Below are positions 7,680 to 14,689 of a stretch of 18,368 bases of DNA, piece after piece. Each line of letters begins with the position of its first letter. Position 1 is the first letter of the stretch. The notes beneath the pieces were generated by a model, which saw only the letters and a program-made list of their open reading frames with translations, was not told the origin of the DNA and did no database searches. Source of the stretch: Aquimarina sp. (GTDB lineage: Bacteria > Bacteroidota > Bacteroidia > Flavobacteriales > Flavobacteriaceae); assembly GCA_002697475.1 (NCBI GenBank), contig NZVW01000067.1:1-18368 (forward strand), written 5' to 3'. The position numbers and the translations under genes were made by a program.

Positions 7680-7756
7680 GTAACTTCATCCTTATACAAA
7701 GAAGTTACGATTATTATTTAATGTCAGTTATCTCTGAGGTTTCTATTCTTCAGAGA
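7680..7756 (-). promoter_or_regulatory. Two hairpins in the secA leader
   Basis: On the minus strand, a distal dyad TCTCTGA/TCAGAGA (7731-7756, 12-nt loop) is followed by a perfect 8-bp dyad GTAACTTC/GAAGTTAC (7680-7708, 13-nt loop). The proximal hairpin ends 22 nt before the secA ATG. Neither has a T-run, so they are not terminators. They may be mRNA structures or operator sites controlling secA. No SecM-like arrest peptide frame is seen upstream. Confidence 0.45.
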
Positions 7757-7780
7757 GTTAAAATGCGCCACAATTTAAGC

Positions 7781-7807
7781 AAAAAAAAAGCCTCTTTCGA
7801 GACTTTT
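7781..7807 (-). terminator. Terminator of the DUF2795 gene
   Basis: On the minus strand AAAAGTCTC-GAAA-GAGGCTTTT forms a stem with a GAAA tetraloop, followed by an unbroken T-run (nine T in total). It separates the DUF2795 transcript from secA. Confidence 0.9.
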
Positions 7808-7826
7808 ATACTATTTTCAATGTTTA

Positions 7827-8048
7827 CTAATATTCATCCTCATTCCAAAGATAATCTTCATCAGTAGGGTAATCCGGCCAGATTTCTTCGATTGAGTCGT
7901 AGGAGTCTCCTTCATCTTCTATGGACTGCAAGTTTTCAACAACTTCTAAAGGTGCTCCAGTACGAATAGCGTAATCAATCAATTCGTCTTTTGTAGCTGG
8001 CCAAGGTGCATCACTTAAGTAAGATGCTAATTCTAATGTCCAATACAT
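7827..8048 (-). CDS. DUF2795 domain-containing small acidic protein
   Basis: 73 aa. The N-terminal half (YWTLELASYLSDAPWPATKDELIDYAIRTG, residues 2-31) is the compact DUF2795 helical fold: a 'YL-DAPWPATKDELIDYA' core followed by a 'GAPLEVVENLQ' helix. The C-terminal third is strongly acidic (SIEDEGDSYDSIEEIWPDY and onwards). This short, single-domain form is usual in Flavobacteriia, where the gene is commonly found beside secA; the function is unknown. It has its own promoter and terminator and so is not cotranscribed with secA. A role in binding a basic partner through the acidic tail is only a guess. Confidence 0.92.
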   Translation of the reverse strand: MYWTLELASYLSDAPWPATKDELIDYAIRTGAPLEVVENLQSIEDEGDSYDSIEEIWPDYPTDEDYLWNEDEY

Positions 8049-8071
8049 AGGCTTACTGGTTTAATTTTGTG

Positions 8072-8101
8072 CAAAAATAATTTTTTAGTTCAAAAAGTCA
8101 A
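8072..8101 (-). promoter_or_regulatory. Bacteroidota housekeeping promoter of the DUF2795 gene
   Basis: On the minus strand TTG (8099-8101), a 19-bp spacer, then TATTTTTG (8072-8079), a full match to TAnnTTTG. The start codon at 8048 gives a leader of about 20 nt. Confidence 0.8.
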
Positions 8102-8183
8102 GTAAAAAATCAATTATTTAAACAATAATTATAAGAACGTGATTATTATGGCATTACTACAAGCAAATTTATAAATTTTATAA

Positions 8184-8759
8184 CTAGGATTCTTTTTTAG
8201 GAATCCACTTGATTTCTTCTGCCTGCAAATCATAAGTCAACTTCCGTGCCAGCACAAAAAGGTAGTCAGATAGTCGGTTTAAATACTTAAGTGCATTGTC
8301 TTCAAAAGGCGAAATCTCATATAAGGCAGTAGATAATCGCTCTGCTCTCCTACATACACATCTTGCAATGTGACAGAATGACACGGTTTGATGTCCCCCA
8401 GGCAAGACAAAGTGTGTCATAGGAGGGATTTTTTCATTGATCTCGTCCATGGTTCGTTCCAACAATTCGATATCTTCATCTGAGATTAGTGAAATATCTA
8501 ATCTCTTTTTTCCATTTTTAAGCGTGGCTTTTTCCGGATCAGTTGCCATTATTGCGCCTATGGTAAACAATTTATCCTGTATGTTAATCAAGATTTCTTT
8601 GCTTATGGGATCTATATGCTGATCCCTGATAAGACCTATGTGAGAGTTTAGCTCATCGACAGTTCCATAAGCCTCAATTCTTATATGGTGTTTAGGTACC
8701 CTGGTTCCTCCAAATAATGCGGTAGTACCTTTATCTCCGGTTTTAGTGTAAATCTTCAT
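8184..8759 (-). CDS. Cob(I)yrinic acid a,c-diamide adenosyltransferase, PduO type
   Basis: 191 aa from the ATG at 8759 (MKIYTKTGDKGTTALFGG). The frame opens 19 codons further upstream, but that lysine/glutamate-rich extension is simply the overlapping gene read in another frame. The enzyme transfers the adenosyl group of ATP to cob(I)alamin, making coenzyme B12. Family motifs are present: TKTGDKGTTALFGG (5-18, ATP binding), YGTVDELNSHIG (31-42), RCVCRRAER (133-141) and YLNRLSDYLFVLAR (159-172). Length is normal. The start lies inside the 3' end of the upstream small membrane-protein gene (17-nt overlap), so translation is probably coupled. No cobalamin biosynthesis genes are near, consistent with salvage of imported cobalamin. 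Confidence 0.95.
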   Translation of the reverse strand: MKIYTKTGDKGTTALFGGTRVPKHHIRIEAYGTVDELNSHIGLIRDQHIDPISKEILINIQDKLFTIGAIMATDPEKATLKNGKKRLDISLISDEDIELLERTMDEINEKIPPMTHFVLPGGHQTVSFCHIARCVCRRAERLSTALYEISPFEDNALKYLNRLSDYLFVLARKLTYDLQAEEIKWIPKKES

Positions 8760-8925
8760 CTCTGTTTTTTCTTTTTTCTTTAAAATTTCTTCTGAAGTCC
8801 CTTTTTCTTCGTCCATAGAATTTTTCTTTGTTACGTTTCGTATTCCACATCACCAGTGCAAATAATGCCGCTAGTCCAACTACCATAATGATAAGCTGTG
8901 TCTCTTCAGAAAGTGAATCAAACAT
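8743..8925 (-). CDS. Small single-pass membrane protein with basic tail
   Basis: 60 aa: a short acidic N-terminus, one membrane helix at about residues 11-28, then a very basic tail (RKRDFRRNFKEKRKNR) that should lie in the cytoplasm. It overlaps the start of the adenosyltransferase gene by 17 nt in another frame, a tight pairing that argues for a real gene in the same operon. A near-match promoter box (TATTTTTA on the minus strand) lies upstream. Function is unknown. The basic tail could contact nucleic acid or acidic lipids, but nothing in the sequence shows this. Confidence 0.75.
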   Translation of the reverse strand: MFDSLSEETQLIIMVVGLAALFALVMWNTKRNKEKFYGRRKRDFRRNFKEKRKNRDEDLH

Positions 8926-9009
8926 AATTTTTTAGATTTTGGTAAAAATACTAAATGAGTTTGGTAATTAAAGAAGAATATAAATGGAATGCGTAAATTC
9001 AGGGTATAC

Positions 9010-9041
9010 TTGAATTTCCTTGTTCTGTTTTCTTACATTTG
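9010..9041 (+). promoter_or_regulatory. Promoter of recR, predicted near-leaderless
   Basis: TTG (9010-9012), 21-bp spacer, TACATTTG (9034-9041), a perfect TAnnTTTG -7 box. Transcription should begin around 9044-9047, only 2-5 nt before the recR ATG at 9049. It lies inside the longer frame opened at 8989 and so argues against that start. Confidence 0.75.
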
Positions 9042-9048
9042 TAGCGCT

Positions 9049-9669
9049 ATGGAATTTTCGTCTAAACTTTTAGAAAAAGCAGTTTATGAAATGTCCCAAT
9101 TGCCAGGTATTGGTAAAAGGACAGCCTTAAGACTGGTACTTCATTTACTAAAGCAACCAGAGGCTCAGACAGAGCTGCTGGCAGGATCATTATTGAATTT
9201 AAAAAAGGAAGTGAAGTTTTGTAAAAAATGTTACAGTATTAGCGATTCATCTTTATGTGATATATGCTCAGATGGTTCAAGACTTCAAAGTCTGGTTTGT
9301 GTAGTTGAAGATATACGTGATGTAATGGCTATAGAAGCTACAGGTCAGTATAGAGGAGTGTACCACGTGCTGGGAGGTAAGATTAGCCCTATGGATCGAG
9401 TGGGTCCGGGAGACTTATATATAGGTTCTTTAATCGATAGAGTAAAATCAGGAGAAGTGGAAGAACTAATTTTTGCACTTAGTGCTACTATGGAAGGGGA
9501 TACCACAAATTTTTATATTTACAAACAAATAGAAGGGCTTTCGATAAAGACTTCTACAATAGCAAGAGGTATAGGGGTGAATGATGAATTGGAGTACGCA
9601 GATGAAATAACTTTAGGCAGAAGTATCCTAAATCGAATTCCATTTGAGAATGCCTTGAAAAACCCATAA
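9049..9669 (+). CDS. recR: Recombination mediator protein RecR
   Basis: 206 aa from the ATG at 9049. RecR, with RecF and RecO, loads RecA onto gapped DNA. Visible domains: an N-terminal helix-hairpin-helix (LPGIGKRTALRL, 18-29), a four-cysteine zinc site (C58, C61, C70, C73), a Toprim domain starting at about residue 80 (VVEDIRD 85-91) and the C-terminal Walker-B-like region. The 20 extra codons to an earlier ATG (8989) would add a hydrophobic leader foreign to RecR and would place the promoter inside the gene, so the shorter start is chosen. The stop overlaps an ATG in the sequence TAATG (9667-9671), which opens a six-codon frame ahead of the glycosyltransferase. Confidence 0.97.
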   Translation: MEFSSKLLEKAVYEMSQLPGIGKRTALRLVLHLLKQPEAQTELLAGSLLNLKKEVKFCKKCYSISDSSLCDICSDGSRLQSLVCVVEDIRDVMAIEATGQYRGVYHVLGGKISPMDRVGPGDLYIGSLIDRVKSGEVEELIFALSATMEGDTTNFYIYKQIEGLSIKTSTIARGIGVNDELEYADEITLGRSILNRIPFENALKNP

Positions 9670-9689
9670 TGTTTAAAATAAAAGATTGA
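9669..9689 (+). other. Six-codon upstream frame coupled to recR
   Basis: ATG overlaps the recR stop (TAATG) and reads MFKIKD before TGA at 9687-9689. It is in the same frame as the glycosyltransferase that follows, and the TGA lies just one codon (CTT) before the CTG that aligns with the expected start. It may be a leader peptide that allows reinitiation, or the true 5' end of the gene cut by a nonsense change. Confidence 0.5.
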
Positions 9690-9692
9690 CTT

Positions 9693-10829
9693 CTGGAACT
9701 TTCAGTCATCATACTCAATTATAAGGTCAGGTATTTTTTAGAACTATGCCTGCTTAGTGTTAAAGAGGCTATTAAAGATATTGATGCTGAAATTATTGTA
9801 GTAGATAATAATTCAGATGATAGTAGTTGTGAGGTTATCAGGACCCAATATCCTGAAGTTATCGTTATCGAAAATAAAGAAAATGTAGGCTTTGCAAAGG
9901 GTAATAATCAAGGTGTTGCAATAGCCAAAGGAGAATATGTTTGCATTCTCAATCCTGATACTGTAGTTCCTGGTACTATCTTTAATTCCTTAATTAAAAA
10001 TCTCAATTATTTACCCAATCCTGGAATTATTGCTCCTAGACTAATTGATGGAACAGGAAACTTCCTTCAGGAAAGCAAAAGAAATATACCATCACCTCTT
10101 ACTTCTTTTCGAAGGCTATTTGGAATAAAGTTGGGTAAGGTAAGAAGCTATTATGCGGATCATATACCTGATCATGCCATTGGTGATGTGGATATTCTTG
10201 TAGGTGCTTTTATGTTAATGAAACGAGAAGTGTATCTGGAAGTAGGAGGGTTTGATGAAGATTATTTTATGTATGGAGAGGATATTGATTTGTCCTATAA
10301 GATAAAAAAAAGTGGCAGGGGAAATTATTATGACGGAAAAGATGTGGTAATACACTTTAAGGGAGAAAGCACGGATCGCAATGCAGATTATGTAAGGAGA
10401 TTCTACGGAGCCATGCGTATTTTTTATAAGAAACATTTTAAAAGTAATTGGCTATTGGATAGCATTGTTTCATTGGGTATTCGACTGGTTTCTATTGCTC
10501 AGCTTTTTAAAAACCACGAGAAGATTAAAGAAGATGTTCAGGAATATATTTTGATTTCAGATAATGAGGCTTTAAGAAATCAGTTAGAAACAGAATTAAA
10601 AAGAAAAGTTGAACTTTTAAGTAAAGAGTCCTTAAAATTGCACTTTCCAAATAAGAAATTGGCAAAGGAAGTTATCTTTGATAATGATTGTATATCTTAT
10701 GATCATATTATTGAAACAATATATTCACTAAGAAAAGATAATTTTACTTTTAAGATAAGACCTTCCGGATGTAATTTTATATTAGGGAGTGATTTTAGTG
10801 ACGGAAAAGGTGAGGTAATCACTTTTTAG
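9693..10829 (+). CDS. Family 2 glycosyltransferase, start codon apparently CTG
   Basis: 378 aa. The frame is open from just after a TGA (9687) to the stop at 10829. The first in-frame ATG is not reached until about 10211, well inside the protein, yet full GT2 homology starts at once: LSVIILNY (3-10), VVDNNS (36-41), NVGFAKGNNQG (64-74), NPDT (87-90, the DxD-like metal/nucleotide site), GAFMLMKR and GGFDEDYFMYGEDIDLSY (185-202) with the ED catalytic motif. Related flavobacterial proteins begin M-x-LSV-ILNY, so CTG at 9693 sits where ATG should be. A start at TTG 10131 would remove the nucleotide-sugar half and is rejected. It likely transfers a sugar in polysaccharide or glycoconjugate synthesis at the inner membrane. 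It lies 23 bp after recR. A tail of about 85 residues follows the catalytic domain. Confidence 0.88.
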   Translation: MELSVIILNYKVRYFLELCLLSVKEAIKDIDAEIIVVDNNSDDSSCEVIRTQYPEVIVIENKENVGFAKGNNQGVAIAKGEYVCILNPDTVVPGTIFNSLIKNLNYLPNPGIIAPRLIDGTGNFLQESKRNIPSPLTSFRRLFGIKLGKVRSYYADHIPDHAIGDVDILVGAFMLMKREVYLEVGGFDEDYFMYGEDIDLSYKIKKSGRGNYYDGKDVVIHFKGESTDRNADYVRRFYGAMRIFYKKHFKSNWLLDSIVSLGIRLVSIAQLFKNHEKIKEDVQEYILISDNEALRNQLETELKRKVELLSKESLKLHFPNKKLAKEVIFDNDCISYDHIIETIYSLRKDNFTFKIRPSGCNFILGSDFSDGKGEVITF

Positions 10830-10862
10830 ACAAACTTTAGTAAATAAAAACGAATGTAAATA

Positions 10863-10883
10863 GCGAATTTTAATTAAATTCGC
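10863..10883. repeat. Perfect palindrome upstream of the E2 gene
   Basis: GCGAATTT-TAATT-AAATTCGC, 8-bp arms with a 5-nt centre, 36 bp before the E2 ATG. On the plus strand it is followed by A rather than T, so it is not a normal terminator for the glycosyltransferase. An operator for the E2 gene is possible. Confidence 0.5.
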
Positions 10884-10919
10884 AAAAAAAATAACTTATA
10901 AACCCTTTTAATTATCAAT

Positions 10920-12257
10920 ATGGCAAAGTTTGAGCTTAAGCTACCTAAGATGGGGGAAAGCGTTGCTGAAGCAACAATAACAACCTGGTTAAAAGAAGTA
11001 GGAGACACTATTGAATTAGACGATGCAGTAGTAGAAATCGCTACTGATAAAGTAGATAGTGAGGTTCCCAGTGAAGTAGAAGGGGTTTTAGTAGAAAAAC
11101 TATTTGACGTTGATGATGTAGTTCAAGTAGGGCAAACTATAGCGATTATTGAGACAGAAGGAGATATAGATAGTAGTACAACTACTGTAACCACATCCAC
11201 AGATAAAGAGGAAGAAACAGACGAAGTCGCTCAGATAGAACAGGAAGTTGAGGCGATTACAGAAACTGTAACTAATGCGTCTACGGACTTTTCTGAAGGG
11301 AGTAGATTTTACTCACCATTAGTAAAAAATATTGCTTCTGAAGAGGGAATTGGTCTACAAGAACTTGAGGCAGTTCAAGGTACTGGTAAAGATGGACGTG
11401 TTACTAAAAATGATATTCTTCAATATGTAGAAGATCGTAAAGCCGGAAAAGGAGCTGTTGCTAAAGAAGAAGTGAAACAAGAGGTTAAGAAGCAAGACGT
11501 TCCGGTTAAGAAGGAAGCTCCAAAGGCTGCACCTGTTGTAGCATCAGGTGAAGATGAAATCATTGAAATGACCAGAATGGGTAAATTAATTGCTCATCAT
11601 ATGGTAGAGTCAGTGCAGACGTCTGCTCACGTTCAGTCATTTATAGAAGCTGATGTAACTAATATTTGGAACTGGAGAAAGAAAGTTAAAGACGAATTCA
11701 AGAGAAGAGAAGGAGAGAACATTACATTTACTCCAATCTTTATGGAGGCTATAGCTAAAACGCTAAAAGATTTTCCTTTAATGAACATCTCAGTTGCTGA
11801 CGATAAAATCATTAAGAAAAAGAATATTAATCTTGGAATGGCTGCAGCATTACCTGATGGTAATCTTATTGTTCCTGTAATCAAAAATGCGGATCAGCTA
11901 AATTTGGTGGGAATGACAAAGGCAGTTAATGATTTAGCAAATAGAGCCAGACTGAATCAGCTAAAACCGGATGATATACAGGGAGGTACTTATACGGTAA
12001 CTAATGTAGGTACTTTTGGTAGTATAATGGGTACTCCTATTATAAACCAGCCTCAGGTAGGTATTTTAGCACTTGGTGCTATTCGTAAAGTTCCTGCAGT
12101 GATTGAAACTCCTGAGGGAGATTTTATAGGAATCAGATATAAAATGTTTCTTTCACATTCTTATGACCATAGAGTGGTAAATGGTGCCTTAGGAGGGCAA
12201 TTTGTGCAAAGAGTTAAGGATTATTTAGAAGCTTTTGATCCTAATCGAGAGTTTTAG
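10920..12257 (+). CDS. 2-oxoacid dehydrogenase dihydrolipoyl acyltransferase (E2)
   Basis: 445 aa. Domains in order: a lipoyl domain (1-78) with the modified lysine K44 in EIATDKVDSEVP; an acidic linker; a peripheral E1/E3-binding domain (about 131-167, YSPLVKNIASEEGI and VTKNDILQYV); a Lys/Ala/Pro hinge (173-205); and the catalytic acyltransferase core (about 215-445) with the active-site region SYDHRVVNGALGG near the end (H417). It is the core of a pyruvate, 2-oxoglutarate or branched-chain 2-oxoacid dehydrogenase complex. The single lipoyl domain and the sequence style favour the branched-chain or 2-oxoglutarate type, but the substrate cannot be fixed. No E1 or E3 gene is adjacent. The catalytic motif has N421 where many E2s have D (HRxxDG). 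A strong terminator follows. Confidence 0.93.
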   Translation: MAKFELKLPKMGESVAEATITTWLKEVGDTIELDDAVVEIATDKVDSEVPSEVEGVLVEKLFDVDDVVQVGQTIAIIETEGDIDSSTTTVTTSTDKEEETDEVAQIEQEVEAITETVTNASTDFSEGSRFYSPLVKNIASEEGIGLQELEAVQGTGKDGRVTKNDILQYVEDRKAGKGAVAKEEVKQEVKKQDVPVKKEAPKAAPVVASGEDEIIEMTRMGKLIAHHMVESVQTSAHVQSFIEADVTNIWNWRKKVKDEFKRREGENITFTPIFMEAIAKTLKDFPLMNISVADDKIIKKKNINLGMAAALPDGNLIVPVIKNADQLNLVGMTKAVNDLANRARLNQLKPDDIQGGTYTVTNVGTFGSIMGTPIINQPQVGILALGAIRKVPAVIETPEGDFIGIRYKMFLSHSYDHRVVNGALGGQFVQRVKDYLEAFDPNREF

Positions 12258-12277
12258 ATAGATATACGATTATTGAT

Positions 12278-12305
12278 AAAAGACCGCATTTGCGGTCTTT
12301 TTTTT
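12278..12305. terminator. Terminator after the E2 gene, probably bidirectional
   Basis: Perfect 10-bp stem AAAAGACCGC/GCGGTCTTTT with a 4-nt ATTT loop, then further T on the plus strand. On the minus strand the same stem ends in TTTT-A, so it can also serve the convergent hydrolase gene, whose stop it overlaps by two bases. Confidence 0.92.
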
Positions 12306-13449
12306 ATAATACTGACATTAACTTAAAACATAGTTTATCTATCTTCTGATGTTCAGGATAAAAGGCATTGATATTAGAAAGTACAACTACTCCTTTTTTA
12401 TTTTTTGTGTCTAAAATCATACAGGACCTATACCCTTGAGTTGCGCCATTGTGCCAATACCATTTTGCATCATTTTTTTTGTCAATCATCCAGCCCAGTC
12501 CTACAGATCGTTCCGGATTAATCTCAAAAGTCGGTTTTCTTTGAAGGCCTAAAACAGTATCATTGCTGAAGTTGGCGATTATAAACTTGGATAAATCTTC
12601 AACATTTGAATAAATCGCACCTGCTCCTCGCATGCTTGAAAATTTCCAGGAAGGAGTTATGTTACCTTGATTATCTCTTCCTTTGACAACAAGATTGCTA
12701 ATGTTTTCACGAAGGGTAGACGAGTTCTTCATGTTGTATTTTTGAAAAATTCTATTTTGTAATAATTCTTCAAATTTTTTATTGGAGATTTTGGATAAGG
12801 TATAACTGATCAGACCGGCTCCTAAATTTGAATAGGCCATCTTGCTTCCTGGTTTAGTTATAGGCTGCATCTTATTTTTTAAATAATCCTCAAAATTATC
12901 TTCAGTAAAGTTTTCGTAGACCTTATCCGGATCTAGCATAGATGAAGCTAACATTCCATCAGGTAATCTGGGTAAACCGGAGGTATGATTGGAAAGATTT
13001 TCTAATGTAATAAATGAACCTTCTTTTTCAATGCTATTAAGGGGTATATCCAGATGTTCTTGTATGGGCTTTTTTGGATCTATATTTTCATTAATAATAA
13101 AGTCTGCCAATAAAGTTGAGTTAAAAACTTTTGTAATAGAACCTATCTGAAAAACAGAGTCTTTGTTACTTATTGTATGGAGTGTATCTGTATCCCGTAA
13201 TATCCCATAATAAGATATACTATCACCTTTTATGATTCCAATGGCAATCTGAGAATGATTAGGGAAGTGCTTACTGTATTTGTAAATGGAATCAACTTTT
13301 GTAGTATCAAACCCATCAATAGTGATTAAGTTTGATATTGCGGGGTCAGAAACCTTTGAATTTGAGCTTTTTATATAAAAAAAGACACCTGTAATTGTTA
13401 TAATAAACAAGGCTACTAAGCTTCCTAATATAATAAAGAAAGTTTTCAT
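12304..13449 (-). CDS. Membrane-anchored serine hydrolase (class C beta-lactamase family)
   Basis: 381 aa. A hydrophobic N-terminus (about residues 4-26) without a clear cut site suggests a signal anchor, with the enzyme in the periplasm. The penicillin-binding fold motifs are all present: SxxK as S104-I-T-K107, YxN as Y206-S-N208, and HxG as H333-N-G335. This family (Beta-lactamase, PF00144) includes esterases, D-aminopeptidases and class C beta-lactamases; sequence alone does not decide the substrate, and calling it a resistance enzyme would go too far. It lies 79 bp after the metal-transport operon in the same direction with no convincing terminator between, so read-through is possible. 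A hairpin abuts its start codon. Confidence 0.9.
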   Translation of the reverse strand: MKTFFIILGSLVALFIITITGVFFYIKSSNSKVSDPAISNLITIDGFDTTKVDSIYKYSKHFPNHSQIAIGIIKGDSISYYGILRDTDTLHTISNKDSVFQIGSITKVFNSTLLADFIINENIDPKKPIQEHLDIPLNSIEKEGSFITLENLSNHTSGLPRLPDGMLASSMLDPDKVYENFTEDNFEDYLKNKMQPITKPGSKMAYSNLGAGLISYTLSKISNKKFEELLQNRIFQKYNMKNSSTLRENISNLVVKGRDNQGNITPSWKFSSMRGAGAIYSNVEDLSKFIIANFSNDTVLGLQRKPTFEINPERSVGLGWMIDKKNDAKWYWHNGATQGYRSCMILDTKNKKGVVVLSNINAFYPEHQKIDKLCFKLMSVL

Positions 13450-13479
13450 TATAAGATGATTAAGGTTGTTGATCTTATA
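13450..13479 (-). repeat. Inverted repeat directly before the hydrolase start codon
   Basis: TATAAGAT and ATCTTATA, perfect 8-bp arms around a 14-nt loop, ending immediately before the ATG at 13449. In RNA it would form a weak AU-rich hairpin next to the start; as DNA it could be an operator. Confidence 0.45.
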
Positions 13480-13528
13480 AGTATGGTTACTTGCCTAAAA
13501 GTTACATATAAAATTTTAACTATCAGAA

Positions 13529-14689
13529 TTATCCTCTGAATAGAAAAAATCGATCTTTCATTTTTTCAATCTCAGTATCCTTATTAGTAATTATGTAATT
13601 AATGGCCTCTTCAGTAAAGGTCTTACCTTTCTCTGTAAGCGAAACTATTTTGTCTTCTACGGTAATCATGTTGTTCTTTAAAGCTAGGTTTAAAACGGTT
13701 TTTGCTTTTACCTTTTGCCAGTTAATATGCTCTGTGAGATGTTTGACATGTCTTTCTTCTTTCTCTGAATGATTGTTGAGGTGTAACAAAAATGTAAGCA
13801 ATAGGACCTCGATTTTTTGCTGCTTTTGTCTATATAATACTGAGAATAAACCTTTGTTTTTTGCAAATAGATAGACCAGAAGGAAAATTATTCCAAGCAC
13901 AGTTGTGATAGATCCTGAAATTGATGCGTCTAAGAAATGAGCTGTCCAGTATCCCAGAATGGCTCCAGCTATACCGAATAAAATGGCTAATGATAACATC
14001 TTTCTTAAATCCTGCGTTAACAAATAGGCTGTAGCTGCAGGTGCAATCATCAATGCAATAACAAGTATAGCGCCTACCGCATCAAAGGCTCCAACTGTAG
14101 TAATTGAAGAGACAGTCATTAATCCATAGTGAATTAATATGGGTGAAAATCCTAAACTAGCCGCTAAACCCTTATCAAAAGTGCTTACTTTTAATTCTTT
14201 AAAAAAGGTGAAAAGTAGAGAAAGTGTTATCATTACAATAGAACCAATAATCCAAAGCGACTTAGGACCTAAATCTATATTCTGAACTATGAGTCGATCA
14301 AAAGGTGCAAATGCTAACTCACCTAATAATACTGCGTCAATATCTAAATGAACATCACTGGCATTTTTAGAAATCATAATAATTCCTATGCTGAATAAAG
14401 CAGGGAAAACTAAACCTATTGCGGTATCTTCTTTAACTAATCCCGTCTTTTGAATGAATTCGACTAAAATCACAGTAAGTACTCCCGTTGCGGTAGCCAG
14501 TAAAATTAATATTGGAGATGAAAGATCATGAGTGATAAAAAAACCGATTACGATACCAGGCAATATAGAGTGGCTTATGGCATCAGTAATCAATGCCATT
14601 TTTCTAAGTACTAAAAAAGTTCCCGGTATTGCACAGGCAATAGCAACCAGACTGGCAATTAATTGTATTTCAATCTGAGCACTATTCAT
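13529..14689 (-). CDS. Metal ABC transporter permease (second) with C-terminal winged-helix domain
   Basis: 386 aa. Residues 1-280 are an ABC-3 family permease with about eight membrane helices. They include the family's ATPase-contact region (MALITDAISHSILPGIVIGF, 31-50) and the conserved helix with ALMIAPAATAYLL. Residues about 290-386 are cytoplasmic and helical, ending in VSLTEKGKTFTEEAINYI, the 'wing then helix' pattern of DtxR/MarR-like winged-helix domains, and then a basic tail. It would pair with the other permease to form the transmembrane channel for Mn, Zn or Fe. Its start overlaps the first permease's stop by 8 nt. The order binding protein - ATPase - permease - permease matches Treponema troABCD, this being the troD position. 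Confidence 0.93.
   Translation of the reverse strand: MNSAQIEIQLIASLVAIACAIPGTFLVLRKMALITDAISHSILPGIVIGFFITHDLSSPILILLATATGVLTVILVEFIQKTGLVKEDTAIGLVFPALFSIGIIMISKNASDVHLDIDAVLLGELAFAPFDRLIVQNIDLGPKSLWIIGSIVMITLSLLFTFFKELKVSTFDKGLAASLGFSPILIHYGLMTVSSITTVGAFDAVGAILVIALMIAPAATAYLLTQDLRKMLSLAILFGIAGAILGYWTAHFLDASISGSITTVLGIIFLLVYLFAKNKGLFSVLYRQKQQKIEVLLLTFLLHLNNHSEKEERHVKHLTEHINWQKVKAKTVLNLALKNNMITVEDKIVSLTEKGKTFTEEAINYIITNKDTEIEKMKDRFFLFRG

Noticed and set aside
7658..7699. 14-codon N-terminal extension of SecA from a TTG
   Set aside because: MGILDSVLKVFVGDKS is the usual family start, and the extension would run through the proximal leader hairpin.
8760..8816. 19-codon N-terminal extension of the adenosyltransferase
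   Set aside because: It is the 3' end of the overlapping small membrane-protein gene read in another frame; family members begin at MKIYTKTGDKG.
10131..10829. Glycosyltransferase called only from the TTG at 10131
   Set aside because: The same frame is open back to 9690 and encodes the missing nucleotide-sugar-binding half, so this is an artefact of the missing start codon.
10863..10883. Palindrome as terminator of the glycosyltransferase
   Set aside because: It is followed by A on the plus strand and not by T on the minus strand.
12304..13449. Hydrolase as an antibiotic-resistance beta-lactamase
   Set aside because: The motifs fit the whole serine beta-lactamase-fold family, most members of which are esterases or peptidases; there is no mobile element or other resistance gene nearby.
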